Source: Lunatimonas salinarum (lineage in GTDB: Bacteria; Bacteroidota; Bacteroidia; Cytophagales; Cyclobacteriaceae). From it: a DNA stretch of 64,000 nucleotides. Of this stretch, positions 29,376 to 37,869 are shown in pieces (positions within the stretch are counted from its first letter, which is position 1; each line of letters starts with the position of its first letter). The stretch is from positions 1-64,000 of the forward strand of contig NZ_JACVCV010000015.1 in assembly GCF_017811155.1 (NCBI RefSeq). The letters run 5' to 3'. Position numbers and translations under genes: made by a program. The notes below the pieces were generated by a model that searched no databases, was not told where the DNA came from, and worked only from the letters and a program-made list of their open reading frames with translations.

Positions 29376-29894
29376 TTGGAAAAAATCGCCCAACAAAAAT
29401 TCAAGCAGAGCATCGGTGAATACCTCCTCTACATGTACCAAATGGAAGACCTGATCCGATCCTACCAGTTCAGCCTGGCGGATATTAAACAGTATGTGGT
29501 CTCCCATTACCCCATTTCAGAGGACGAAAAGAAACAAACCTTGGAATGGTTTGCCGATTTATGCTCGCAGATGAAAGCCGAAAAGATCGAGCAGCGGGGA
29601 CATCTGGCGAGCGTTCAAAAACATGTAGATCAGCTTGCCGCATTACATTGGGAATTATTGAAATCCGATAGTACCTACTTCGACTTATACCAGTATGCCA
29701 AACCCCATGTGGTCGAACTGGTATTGGGCGCTGGAACAGCGGATCCGGGACACGAGATACAGGTGTGCATCCATGCGTTATATGGCCTGTTGCTGAGCCG
29801 ACTGCACGGCAAGGAAGTGCCCGAACCGATTATCGAAGCCACGACGCATTTTGGAAAAGTCCTTCAATACCTGGATCAGGCCTATGTCAGGTGA
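29376..29894 (+). CDS. DUF4924-like family protein
   Basis: A 172-residue helical cytosolic protein of a family found essentially in Bacteroidota and of unknown function. It starts with TTG at 29376 (MEKIAQQKFKQSIGEYLLYM), the position expected from relatives' N-terminal pattern of AQ-K ... EYLLYMYQMEDLIR. No upstream ATG is in frame. It lies 11 bp after the DUF922-like gene. I recognise no catalytic motif. Charged amphipathic helices suggest a protein-protein role, but that is only an impression. Confidence 0.75.
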   Translation: MEKIAQQKFKQSIGEYLLYMYQMEDLIRSYQFSLADIKQYVVSHYPISEDEKKQTLEWFADLCSQMKAEKIEQRGHLASVQKHVDQLAALHWELLKSDSTYFDLYQYAKPHVVELVLGAGTADPGHEIQVCIHALYGLLLSRLHGKEVPEPIIEATTHFGKVLQYLDQAYVR

Positions 29895-29947
29895 ACGTTT
29901 TTTAGCAAATTCAGGTAAGGGCTAATCAGGTATCTTGTAATTTGACA

Positions 29948-29955
29948 TATCTTTG
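29948..29955 (+). promoter_or_regulatory. -7 box TATCTTTG
   Basis: An exact TAnnTTTG match 27 bp upstream of the ATG at 29983. It argues against the in-frame TTG at 29953. Confidence 0.5.
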
Positions 29956-29982
29956 GGATGTCTAAGACGAAACCCAAACCAA

Positions 29983-30540
29983 ATGCAAACAAACCTCTGC
30001 TATTTCTCTTGGCTCATTTTTGGTATATGCTGGATGCACCTCTCCACTTCATTGGCACAAACCAACGCAAGTACAGAAGCTTGGATTAATGAGCTTCAGC
30101 TTGGCATGCCCTTGGAACCGCTAAAACCGTCTGTTTACCTTATCACTGGAAAAGAGCAGGTGTATCGAAATAATCCGTGGATGGCACAGAGTTACCTCAG
30201 AAACCTAGACCGTGGGATCATAGAGGCAATTTATGAAGGAACAACCGCCAACTACCTCAATGGACGCAAAGCATCGGACACCAAACTTCATTTTTTCAAC
30301 GAGCACCTCTATAAAATCCGCTGGACCTTCGAACGTAAGGATCTAGGTAATCCCAAAACACACCTGGAAGACTTTAAGGCTTACTTTATCAAAAGATACG
30401 GTAATCCTACAGAGGTCCTTTTGGGAGACACGTTTATTTGGGAGCAAGCTGGCCAACGTCTGCAACTCTTTGCCGACAATGAATCCCTACAGGTGGAACT
30501 GCGAGACAACGAAATTGAAAAGAAACTGAAAGCCCTTTAA
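29983..30540 (+). CDS. Hypothetical exported protein
   Basis: A 185-residue protein with a signal peptide (hydrophobic LCYFSWLIFGICWMHL, cleavage likely after SLAQ near residue 26). The mature part has GMPLEPLKPSVYLITGKEQVYRN and a C-terminal half (HLEDFKAYFIKRYGNPTEVL, DTFIWEQAGQRLQLF) resembling the wedge-shaped domains that sense or bind cell-envelope ligands. I do not recognise a named family. The start at 29983 is chosen because a -7 box precedes it. It is followed by the convergent helicase gene. Confidence 0.6.
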   Translation: MQTNLCYFSWLIFGICWMHLSTSLAQTNASTEAWINELQLGMPLEPLKPSVYLITGKEQVYRNNPWMAQSYLRNLDRGIIEAIYEGTTANYLNGRKASDTKLHFFNEHLYKIRWTFERKDLGNPKTHLEDFKAYFIKRYGNPTEVLLGDTFIWEQAGQRLQLFADNESLQVELRDNEIEKKLKAL

Positions 30541-30594
30541 TTATCTAGCTTTAGCTGCCTTGCCTACATGGCATAAACCAAGACAAACCGCCAT

Positions 30595-32529
30595 TCAGCT
30601 TTCCATCCATTCGTAGATGCTGCTATAGCCTGCTTTCTCATCCACATAGTCTAAAAAGCGTCCATAAAATGGGTGGCTTGCCAGCGTTGAACTGTCGCCC
30701 ACCACGATCAACCGACGCTTTGCCCGGGTCAATGCGACATTCATTCGGCGTACATCCGATAAAAAACCAATTTCTCCCCCAGGGTTACTTCTTACCAGAC
30801 TGATCAAAATCAGGTCCCTCTCCTGCCCCTGAAACCCGTCTATCGTGTCAATGGTAAGCAATGTCTCCAGAGAACGGAGGATAACAAAAGCATCCTCACC
30901 TGCCACCAATTCCTTGAGGTATTCCACTTGGGCTCTATAAGGGGAAATGACACCAACGTTCCACCCGTTTTCCTTAAAAACCTTATTTCCTACCCGTTTC
31001 ACCAGGTCAGTCAGCACCTGCAGGCTAAACCTGCCTTCCTCGTTATTGCGTGTGCTCAAGGTTTCCTTGTCAGTAAACTCTGTGTAACCGCTTCCGGCGG
31101 TATCGATAAATGTCAGGATCGGCTCATCCCCGAGCTGATGGGACGCCGTATTGGGGGCGGCAATCAACTTATTTTGGTAAAAATACCGACTGGAAAAGCC
31201 CATGATGGTATCAGGCATTCTATATTGTGTCCAAAGCATACAGGAAGCCTTGGCTTGCCGGGCTATCACTTTTTCAAATAAGGTCTCGCTCAATCCCTTC
31301 TTGGCAGCCTCCAGTGACTTCACCGTCGGGGGCAGTTGGCGGTGGTCACCGGCCATAATTACCTTGTCGCTGATAAGCAACGGAATCCAAGTCGCCGGCT
31401 CCAATCCTTGAGAGGCCTCGTCGATAAATACCACCGGAAATCGCATCCCCTTAAGTACCGTAGAAGCTGCGCCTGACAGCGTGGTAGCGATCACCCGAGC
31501 CTGCTGCAGCACATCAAACCGAATATAATCCTCCAAATGTGTAATTTCTTCCTTAACCCGGCGGGACTCATCGTACAGACGCTGCTTTTGGCCCCTTTCC
31601 GCTGCTCCAAAATGCCTTTTGTATTTTCCAGCTTGCCGCTTCAGTTCTGCATGGGATTTCTTGAGTTTTTTTAGATCCTTATAGCTTGGATGCGTGGAAA
31701 TCTTGGCGTCGAGGGTCTGACTGATGATCTGATCATCCACCCGGGCAGGATGACCGATTCTCAAGGTTTCCAGGCCAGCGTCTGACAACTTTTCTACCAG
31801 AAGGTCTACCGCTGTGTTGCTGGGAGCGCACACCAGCACCTGGACATGTCCTTTAAGTACCTCCAAAATGGCCGCCACCAATGTCGTGGTCTTGCCGGTG
31901 CCGGGAGGACCGTGAATAACGGCAACATCCTTGGCCCTTTCAACTAATCGAACCGCTTCGGATTGACCTTCATTTAGGCCTTCAGGTTGGTAATGCTGTT
32001 CCGAATGCTCCTCAAACGCTGCCTGCTGCTCTCCCAATAGCACGCTCTTAAGCGTAGCCAATCGCCCAGATTCGGCCCGCAACACGGCGTTTAGTGTAGA
32101 TTCCATTTGGCGGTAAGTGTTTTCGTCAAATAGCAAATCCACACCCAATTTCCCCTCATAAAGCCAGTCCGGAGGGGTCTCCACGCCTAACGTTAACATC
32201 ATAGCGTCACCCTTGACATAATTGACCACCCCATTCAGGCTGTCTTTGGAGCTGTCGCCCTCACCCGTATTGGAAAACAACGCGACCGACTTTCCCGACT
32301 GAAAACCATGGGACGGGGTACTCCCATTTTGCCGCACTTCGATCATCACCTTATCCGCCAACCCTGCCCTTACCCGCTGTACCTGCACGGGATACCAACA
32401 GGTTCCCGCCGTTTTTCTTTCGACAATGGACTTGCCCCAGGTACGTCGTTTATACTGCTCTAAATCCTCTTTCCATTCCGTCCTTAAAAGATTTTTAACG
32501 ATTACTAATTCTTCCTGTATATTTGCCAT
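30595..32529 (-). CDS. Superfamily 1 DNA/RNA helicase (IGHMBP2/UPF1-like)
   Basis: A 644-residue UPF1-like SF1 helicase. An N-terminal beta domain (about 45-125) precedes the ATPase core. Walker A is GPPGTGKTTTL near 206-216, motif II DEASQGLEPATW near 370, motif III GDHRQLPPT near 397 and motif V/VI FQGQERDLILISLVRSN with NVALTRAKRRLIVVGD near 600. Bacterial members are linked to nucleic-acid processing but have no well-established pathway. A -7 box (32568-32575) sits upstream. It diverges from acpH with about 60 bp between starts. Confidence 0.9.
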   Translation of the reverse strand: MANIQEELVIVKNLLRTEWKEDLEQYKRRTWGKSIVERKTAGTCWYPVQVQRVRAGLADKVMIEVRQNGSTPSHGFQSGKSVALFSNTGEGDSSKDSLNGVVNYVKGDAMMLTLGVETPPDWLYEGKLGVDLLFDENTYRQMESTLNAVLRAESGRLATLKSVLLGEQQAAFEEHSEQHYQPEGLNEGQSEAVRLVERAKDVAVIHGPPGTGKTTTLVAAILEVLKGHVQVLVCAPSNTAVDLLVEKLSDAGLETLRIGHPARVDDQIISQTLDAKISTHPSYKDLKKLKKSHAELKRQAGKYKRHFGAAERGQKQRLYDESRRVKEEITHLEDYIRFDVLQQARVIATTLSGAASTVLKGMRFPVVFIDEASQGLEPATWIPLLISDKVIMAGDHRQLPPTVKSLEAAKKGLSETLFEKVIARQAKASCMLWTQYRMPDTIMGFSSRYFYQNKLIAAPNTASHQLGDEPILTFIDTAGSGYTEFTDKETLSTRNNEEGRFSLQVLTDLVKRVGNKVFKENGWNVGVISPYRAQVEYLKELVAGEDAFVILRSLETLLTIDTIDGFQGQERDLILISLVRSNPGGEIGFLSDVRRMNVALTRAKRRLIVVGDSSTLASHPFYGRFLDYVDEKAGYSSIYEWMES

Positions 32530-32567
32530 GTTGTTTGCTTACCCGTCGTACTTATTATAGCAGTCGC

Positions 32568-32575
32568 CAAAGTTA
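32568..32575 (-). promoter_or_regulatory. Helicase-gene -7 box TAACTTTG
   Basis: An exact TAnnTTTG match on the minus strand, 38 bp upstream of the ATG. The divergent acpH start is only 15 bp away on the other side. Confidence 0.45.
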
Positions 32576-32590
32576 ATTGTTTTATTCTTT

Positions 32591-33190
32591 GTGAATTTTC
32601 TTGCACACGCATATTTGTCATTTGACCAACCAAAGGTACTGGTAGGCAATTTTATAGGCGATTTTGTAAAGGGAGACCTTACGAAACAGTTTGATTCGGA
32701 AATTATCGTGGGAATACAATTGCACCGGGCCATAGACCGGTACACCGATCTGCACCCCGTAGTGAAAGAATCGCAAAAACTGCTGAAACCCGTTTTTGCC
32801 AGGTATTCATCCGTGATCACGGATATGTTTTTTGACTATTTTCTAGCTAGAAACTGGCAATCATATCATATAAAACCGCTGGAGGAGTATGTGCAGTCCG
32901 TTTATCAACTATTACAAAGCCATGCCGCCATCCACCCGCCTAAGTTCCGAGAAACCTTTAAATATATGCAAAAAGAAAATTGGCTGGTTGCTTATGGAAC
33001 TACCTCCGGAATCCAACGTGCACTGACTGGGATTTCCTATCGGACCACGTTCAAATCCCATATGGAAAAAGCACCGCAGTACCTGGAAAAACACCACAAC
33101 GAATTTGAGCGTTATTTTAAAGCTTTCTTTCCGGAACTGATTCGCTTTTCAGAACAGAGATTACGGGAGCTTAGATCACAGAAGCCATGA
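32591..33190 (+). CDS. acpH: Acyl carrier protein phosphodiesterase
   Basis: A 199-residue HD-superfamily-like enzyme that removes the 4'-phosphopantetheine arm from ACP. Family hallmarks are the N-terminal MNFLAHAYLSF, GNFIGDFVKGD at 18-28, LHRAIDRYTDLHP near 44-56 and TDMFFDYFLARNW near 77-89. The start is a GTG at 32591, which fits MNFLAHAYLS exactly. The mRNA leader must be very short. Its stop overlaps the start of the next gene by 4 bp. Confidence 0.9.
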   Translation: MNFLAHAYLSFDQPKVLVGNFIGDFVKGDLTKQFDSEIIVGIQLHRAIDRYTDLHPVVKESQKLLKPVFARYSSVITDMFFDYFLARNWQSYHIKPLEEYVQSVYQLLQSHAAIHPPKFRETFKYMQKENWLVAYGTTSGIQRALTGISYRTTFKSHMEKAPQYLEKHHNEFERYFKAFFPELIRFSEQRLRELRSQKP

Positions 33191-33636
33191 TACACTGCAG
33201 ACCAAAAACCAACACCTACCTTTCTCTGGGTTTAATCGTACTGATTCTGACGGCTGGCCTAGTATACCTGCTGGTAGACTTTTCCCGAGGGCGAACTTAC
33301 GCGTTTTGGTTTTACCTGATCGGATGTACACTGATTACCGTCGTTTTGCTTATGCTTTTGGTCAAGATGATGGCCGGGTTTAAATTTATTTCTGCGGGAA
33401 ACAACGAACTAGTGGTACGCATCCCATTAAAGTCTCTGAAGGCCACGTATCCCCTCAGCTCCATACTGGGATGGCAGGAAGAAATCATTAAAGCCAACAA
33501 CCGGCAATTCAAGCAATTAAGCATTCTTTTTGACCGTAACACGTCTTTTTCCATCAGCAACCATGAGCACGAACGGTACGATGAATTGGTAAAATACCTG
33601 CAACGAAAAATCCCGAAGAAAAAGATTAAAAATTAA
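33187..33636 (+). CDS. Small membrane protein with two TM segments and PH-like tail
   Basis: A 149-residue protein with two hydrophobic segments (about 12-32 and 41-63) followed by a soluble region of about 85 residues. The latter's pattern (NNELVVRIPLKSLKATYPLSSILGWQEE) looks like the bacterial PH-like domains found after paired TM helices. The C-terminus is very basic (KIPKKKIKN). It overlaps acpH by 4 bp (ATGA) and is translated with it, although no functional link is obvious. The PH-like call is an impression from the pattern. Confidence 0.6.
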   Translation: MIHCRPKTNTYLSLGLIVLILTAGLVYLLVDFSRGRTYAFWFYLIGCTLITVVLLMLLVKMMAGFKFISAGNNELVVRIPLKSLKATYPLSSILGWQEEIIKANNRQFKQLSILFDRNTSFSISNHEHERYDELVKYLQRKIPKKKIKN

Positions 33637-33677
33637 TTTCCTCCGGGATTTGGCAACGCGAAAAACCTTACTGAAAA

Positions 33678-34730
33678 TCAATGGCTCCAGTCAAACTTAT
33701 CGATTTTTTCCAAGCATGCCTTTAGCAAATCAATACTGGCTGCAACGTCTTCTTTGTGCGCCATTTCAATCACTTGGTGTAGATGTCGGGTTGGAATGGA
33801 AATGGCACCCGCAATAGCCCCCTGTTTGCCCATGCGTTGCACGCCTGCGGTATCAGTACCTCCGGCAGTCAAAATTTCCGGCTGCCACAGAATTCCACGT
33901 TCATTGGCTGTCTCTTTCATAAACGAGACCATCCGGTAGTCACATATGGCAGATCCGTCCATGATTTTAATCGCAGTACCCTTTCCGAGCTCTGTAATTT
34001 TCTCATGGGGTGAGGCCCCCGGCACGTCATAGGCTATGGTCGTATCCAGGGCGATTCCAAAATCCGGATTAATCAAATGCGCAGAGACACTGGCTCCCCG
34101 TAGACCCACCTCTTCCTGTACGGTAAAGGTGGCGTATACATCGTAAGCCGGATCTTTGAGGGTTCGTAGCGCTTCTAGGAGGATAAAAACCGCTACCCGG
34201 TTATCTATGGACTTGCAATTTACGCAATCACCCATTTCGATCAGCTCTCGTTCCCTCGTGATGGGATCCCCTACCGTAACGTATTTCTCTACCTCTTCCT
34301 TCTTCATGCCCAGGTCTATGAAAAAATCGGTGGTTTTAGGTAGCTTCAGCCGCTCCTCCTGTGTCATCACATGTATGGGCTTGCTGCCCATCACACCCAC
34401 TAGGTCTTTCTTTCCATGTACAATGACCCGCTGTGCTGTCAGCGTCTTTGGATCAAAACCACCCAAGGTATGAAAACGGAGAAAACCGTTTTCATCTATA
34501 TGCGTGACAATAAAGCCTATTTCATCCATATGGGCGGCGACCATTACACGCTTTTTTTCAGGGTTTCGACTTCCCTCTTTCACGGCAATGATATTTCCCA
34601 TGTTGTCTATCTCCACGGTGTCTACCAAGGGACTGACTTCGGCCAAGATAAAATCCCGAACCTTCTTTTCAAATCCCGGAGCCCCCGGTAGTTCACAGAT
34701 TTTCTTTAACAGCTCTATATTGATGCTCAT
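33678..34730 (-). CDS. M42 family metallopeptidase (aminopeptidase/glutamyl aminopeptidase type)
   Basis: A 350-residue di-metal peptidase of the M42 family, which forms dodecameric tetrahedral aminopeptidases that trim peptides. Metal and catalytic residues are His67 (AAHMDEIG), the Asp in CKSIDNRV near 180, EE in TVQEEVGLRG near 210, and the Asp in ALDTTIAYD near 230. The late His in IPTRHLHQVIEMAHKED near 320 completes the site. It is a single gene, upstream of which 34731-34824 shows nothing notable. Confidence 0.93.
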   Translation of the reverse strand: MSINIELLKKICELPGAPGFEKKVRDFILAEVSPLVDTVEIDNMGNIIAVKEGSRNPEKKRVMVAAHMDEIGFIVTHIDENGFLRFHTLGGFDPKTLTAQRVIVHGKKDLVGVMGSKPIHVMTQEERLKLPKTTDFFIDLGMKKEEVEKYVTVGDPITRERELIEMGDCVNCKSIDNRVAVFILLEALRTLKDPAYDVYATFTVQEEVGLRGASVSAHLINPDFGIALDTTIAYDVPGASPHEKITELGKGTAIKIMDGSAICDYRMVSFMKETANERGILWQPEILTAGGTDTAGVQRMGKQGAIAGAISIPTRHLHQVIEMAHKEDVAASIDLLKACLEKIDKFDWSH

Positions 34731-34824
34731 GATGTGTAAGGGTTACTAATTTCATCGAAACAAGTCTATTGGCAAAATAGGCAGCTGCCTACTACCTGGA
34801 CAAACCATGGGGAGCAGATTGCTA

Positions 34825-36705
34825 TCAATAGGCTCTTACACCCTTTCCCTCCATGTAGTTGAGAAAGGCCCGGTTTACCACCTTCATGCCTCCATGTGTG
34901 GGAAAGTTACCAGTAAAATACCAGTCGCCTAAATGATCCGGACAGGCCAAGTTGAGATTTGCAACCGTTTGATAAATCACAGTCACCTCCGCCTTAATGG
35001 TATCGGATGTGATGATCTGGGCGATTTTATCTGAAATCTCCTGATCGGTAAAGTTGGCGTAGATTTCCTTGACAAAGTTTTCTTGGGCATTCGGATAAGC
35101 AAGGCATTTATCTTTGACCTGATCCAACACATAATCTTGGCCCCGTTCCTTGAGCAAAGCCACTGCACCGCGAAAAGCAATGAATTCTTTCATCTTTGAC
35201 ATATCGATCCCATAACAATCCGGAAAACGGATCTGGGGAGCGGAAGATACGATGATGATCCTCTTGGGATTTAACTTGTCTAACGTGGTCAGGATGCTTT
35301 TCTCCAAGGTAGTTCCCCGCACAATACTATCGTCTATCACCACAATGGTGTCCAATCCAGGACGAATCACCTCATAGGTGGTGTCATACACATTGGAAAC
35401 CATCACATCCCGGTCATTGTCATTGGTAATAAAGGTTCGGAGTTTCACGTCCTTAGCCACAAGCTTTTCCACCCTGGGTCGAAAACTCAGCAGCTCTTCC
35501 AAATCATCCAAGTGTGGTTTCCCCTCTAGCAATACTTCTTTTCGCTTGGTGCAAAGATAGTCTTCCAAGCCTTCGATCATACCATAAAAGGAGGTCTCCG
35601 CGGTATTTGGAATGTATGAAAAGACGGTGTTTTTTACGTCAAAATCGATGGCCTTGAGAATCTGTGGCACCAGTGCCCTGCCGAGCTTCTTTCTTTCCTG
35701 ATAAATATCCGGGTCTGTACCTCTGGAAAAATAGATCCGCTCAAAACTACACGACTTCTTTTCCTTCGGCGGCAGGATCTCAAATTCCCCGTAGCTTCCA
35801 TCCTTGTTAACAATGAGCGCATGACCCGGCTGTATTTCCTTTATCGCACTGTATTCGATGTTAAACGCTGTCTTGATAGGAGGCTTTTCGGAGGCTATCA
35901 CAACGATCTCATCATCCGCATAGTAATATGCCGGTCGGATGCCGATTGGATCACGAACCACAAAACTGGCTCCGTTACCAATCAGGCCCGCCATGGCATA
36001 ACCCCCATCAAAATCGCGGCAGCTGCGGCGTAATATTCGTGCCACGTCCAACTCCTGCTCAATATATTCGGTAATGTCCTTATTCGGTAAGCCTCTGTAT
36101 TTATCAAAGATTCGCTGATTTTCCTCGTCTAGAAAGTGTCCGATCTTTTCCATTACCGTGACCGTATCGGTTTTTTCCTTCGGGTGCTGACCTAATTTGA
36201 CGAGATTGCCAAAAAGCTCTTCCACATTGGTCATGTTGAAATTACCTGCCATGACCAGATTCCGGCTTCGCCAGTTATTCTGCCTTAGAAAGGGGTGACA
36301 GGTTTCAATGCTGTTTTCCCCATGAGTACCGTAACGCAGGTGTCCCAGCCAAACTTCTCCACTAAACGCAATGTTTTCCTTGATCCAGTCCGCATTTTCC
36401 AGATCTTCTTGTGTCCCGACCTTCTTGGCCTTCTTGAATTTCTTGGCGATCTTTCCAAAAATATTGGTTACCGCATCCGACTCTATCGATCGGTACCGAC
36501 TGATGTAGCGCGTACCTGGGCAGGTGTTGATCTTGATATTGGCCACCCCAGCACCATCTTGACCCCGGTTGATCTGCTTTTGCATCAACACGTACAGGCG
36601 GTTTGCTGCATATAGCGGCGTATTGTATTTATCAATATAATATTGAAGGGGTTTCCTAAGCCTGATCATGGCTATTCCGCACTCGTGTTTGATCTGATCA
36701 CTCAT
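34825..36705 (-). CDS. Amidophosphoribosyltransferase-like protein (long PurF paralogue)
   Basis: A 626-residue Ntn glutaminase plus phosphoribosyltransferase protein. The nucleophile candidate is Cys9 (HECGIAMI), preceded by an 8-residue stretch that would have to be removed as in PurF. Glutaminase features include RGQDGAG near 50, LGHLRYGTHG near 122 and AGNFNMTN. The PRPP loop is VIDDSIVRGTT near 456-466. It is about 120-150 residues longer than typical PurF (~470-500), with insertions. Bacteroidota often carry such a paralogue beside a standard purF. Whether it makes phosphoribosylamine is not settled by sequence, so I give no symbol. Confidence 0.8.
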   Translation of the reverse strand: MSDQIKHECGIAMIRLRKPLQYYIDKYNTPLYAANRLYVLMQKQINRGQDGAGVANIKINTCPGTRYISRYRSIESDAVTNIFGKIAKKFKKAKKVGTQEDLENADWIKENIAFSGEVWLGHLRYGTHGENSIETCHPFLRQNNWRSRNLVMAGNFNMTNVEELFGNLVKLGQHPKEKTDTVTVMEKIGHFLDEENQRIFDKYRGLPNKDITEYIEQELDVARILRRSCRDFDGGYAMAGLIGNGASFVVRDPIGIRPAYYYADDEIVVIASEKPPIKTAFNIEYSAIKEIQPGHALIVNKDGSYGEFEILPPKEKKSCSFERIYFSRGTDPDIYQERKKLGRALVPQILKAIDFDVKNTVFSYIPNTAETSFYGMIEGLEDYLCTKRKEVLLEGKPHLDDLEELLSFRPRVEKLVAKDVKLRTFITNDNDRDVMVSNVYDTTYEVIRPGLDTIVVIDDSIVRGTTLEKSILTTLDKLNPKRIIIVSSAPQIRFPDCYGIDMSKMKEFIAFRGAVALLKERGQDYVLDQVKDKCLAYPNAQENFVKEIYANFTDQEISDKIAQIITSDTIKAEVTVIYQTVANLNLACPDHLGDWYFTGNFPTHGGMKVVNRAFLNYMEGKGVRAY

Positions 36706-36731
36706 AGGTCGTATGGAAAGTAATATGGGAA

Positions 36732-36739
36732 CAAAGTTA
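36732..36739 (-). promoter_or_regulatory. -7 box TAACTTTG for the PurF-like gene
   Basis: An exact TAnnTTTG match on the minus strand, 26 bp upstream of the ATG. Confidence 0.5.
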
Positions 36740-36883
36740 ACGGATTTTTTTAGAATTAAATTCTAGAAAAAGGACAACATGCTTTATCAAAAAATAAATC
36801 CAAGCCCCTCAGATTCCTGTAAAAAAATTTTGCATTCCGACCTTTAAACTAACGCTTAGGAAATTTTATGACGAAAACGAATA

Positions 36884-37690
36884 CTATTCCCAAAGAGCAT
36901 ACCGCTCTAGCTTGACCGATTTCCCAAAAAACAGGGAGGTGGCATGCTGAAACGCAGCGGTGAAATCTGACACCAAAAACCGATCTTCTCCTGTGGGCCC
37001 TTCATTCAAAAGCTCCCGGGTTTCCAGAAATTCCTTCACCGCACGTGCCACAATCTCGGAGCTGTCGATGATGGCTACTTGATGGGCAAAATAGGCGTCG
37101 ATCTGCCTTTTGATCAAGGGGTAGTGCGTACATCCGAGCACCAATGCTTGTATACCGTGAAGATCTTCCTGGTTCAAATAGGATTGGATGATGGTATCAC
37201 TCACCTCGTCCCGCTGAAAACCCTCTTCGATCATAGGTGCCAGCAGCGGCGTAGCTAACGCCTGTAAAACGATGCCTGCATGAAGGGAGTCCACCTTTTT
37301 GGTGTAAACACCTGAGTTTATCGTTTGTTTGGTGCCTATCAGCCCTACTTTTTGCCCTGCATGATAGATACCTAGATGCGATACCACCGGATCGATCACA
37401 TTAACAACATGTGCTCTCGACCCAGCGTATTCCTTTACCAGCTCAAAGGCAGCTGCAGAAGCAGAATTGCAGGCAATCAAAATCAATTTACAGCCTGCCT
37501 GCAGTAGCACATCTACAATTTTCACCGAATAAGCCTGAATCGCTGCGGTACTTTTATCTCCATAGGGCAAATGGGCCGTATCCCCGAAATAAATCAACCG
37601 CTCTCGGGGCAATAATTTTCGGACAGCCTTTGCGACTGTTAACCCGCCGATTCCTGAGTCAAAAACACCTATTGGCTGATTGGCATTCAT
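36884..37690 (-). CDS. murI: Glutamate racemase
   Basis: A 268-residue cytosolic enzyme supplying D-glutamate for peptidoglycan. The two-base catalytic pair is visible: Cys74 in IACNSASA and a second Cys in LGCTHYPL near 185. Asp11 in FDSGIGG and FGDTAHLPYGD near 36-45 complete the site. Start is ATG 37690. It follows the recQ terminator, so it is independently transcribed. Confidence 0.95.
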   Translation of the reverse strand: MNANQPIGVFDSGIGGLTVAKAVRKLLPRERLIYFGDTAHLPYGDKSTAAIQAYSVKIVDVLLQAGCKLILIACNSASAAAFELVKEYAGSRAHVVNVIDPVVSHLGIYHAGQKVGLIGTKQTINSGVYTKKVDSLHAGIVLQALATPLLAPMIEEGFQRDEVSDTIIQSYLNQEDLHGIQALVLGCTHYPLIKRQIDAYFAHQVAIIDSSEIVARAVKEFLETRELLNEGPTGEDRFLVSDFTAAFQHATSLFFGKSVKLERYALWE

Positions 37691-37727
37691 TCGAATTTAA
37701 GCATGTTTTTCTTTTCGCAGAGGCTAT

Positions 37728-37756
37728 AAAAAACCCCCAAGCGCTTGGCTTGGGGG
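37728..37756 (-). terminator. Intrinsic terminator after recQ
   Basis: On the minus strand CCCCCAAG, a 7-nt loop, CTTGGGGG, then TTTTTT. It lies between the recQ stop (37870) and murI. Confidence 0.8.
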
Positions 37757-37869
37757 CATCTGTGCAAGCAGAGAGTGAAGAATATATTACGAGGTACAAA
37801 TATACAAAATATTATCACCTCATGTAGGATAACCTCAATAAAAGCGCAGGTTGAAAGTAAATGGAATCC

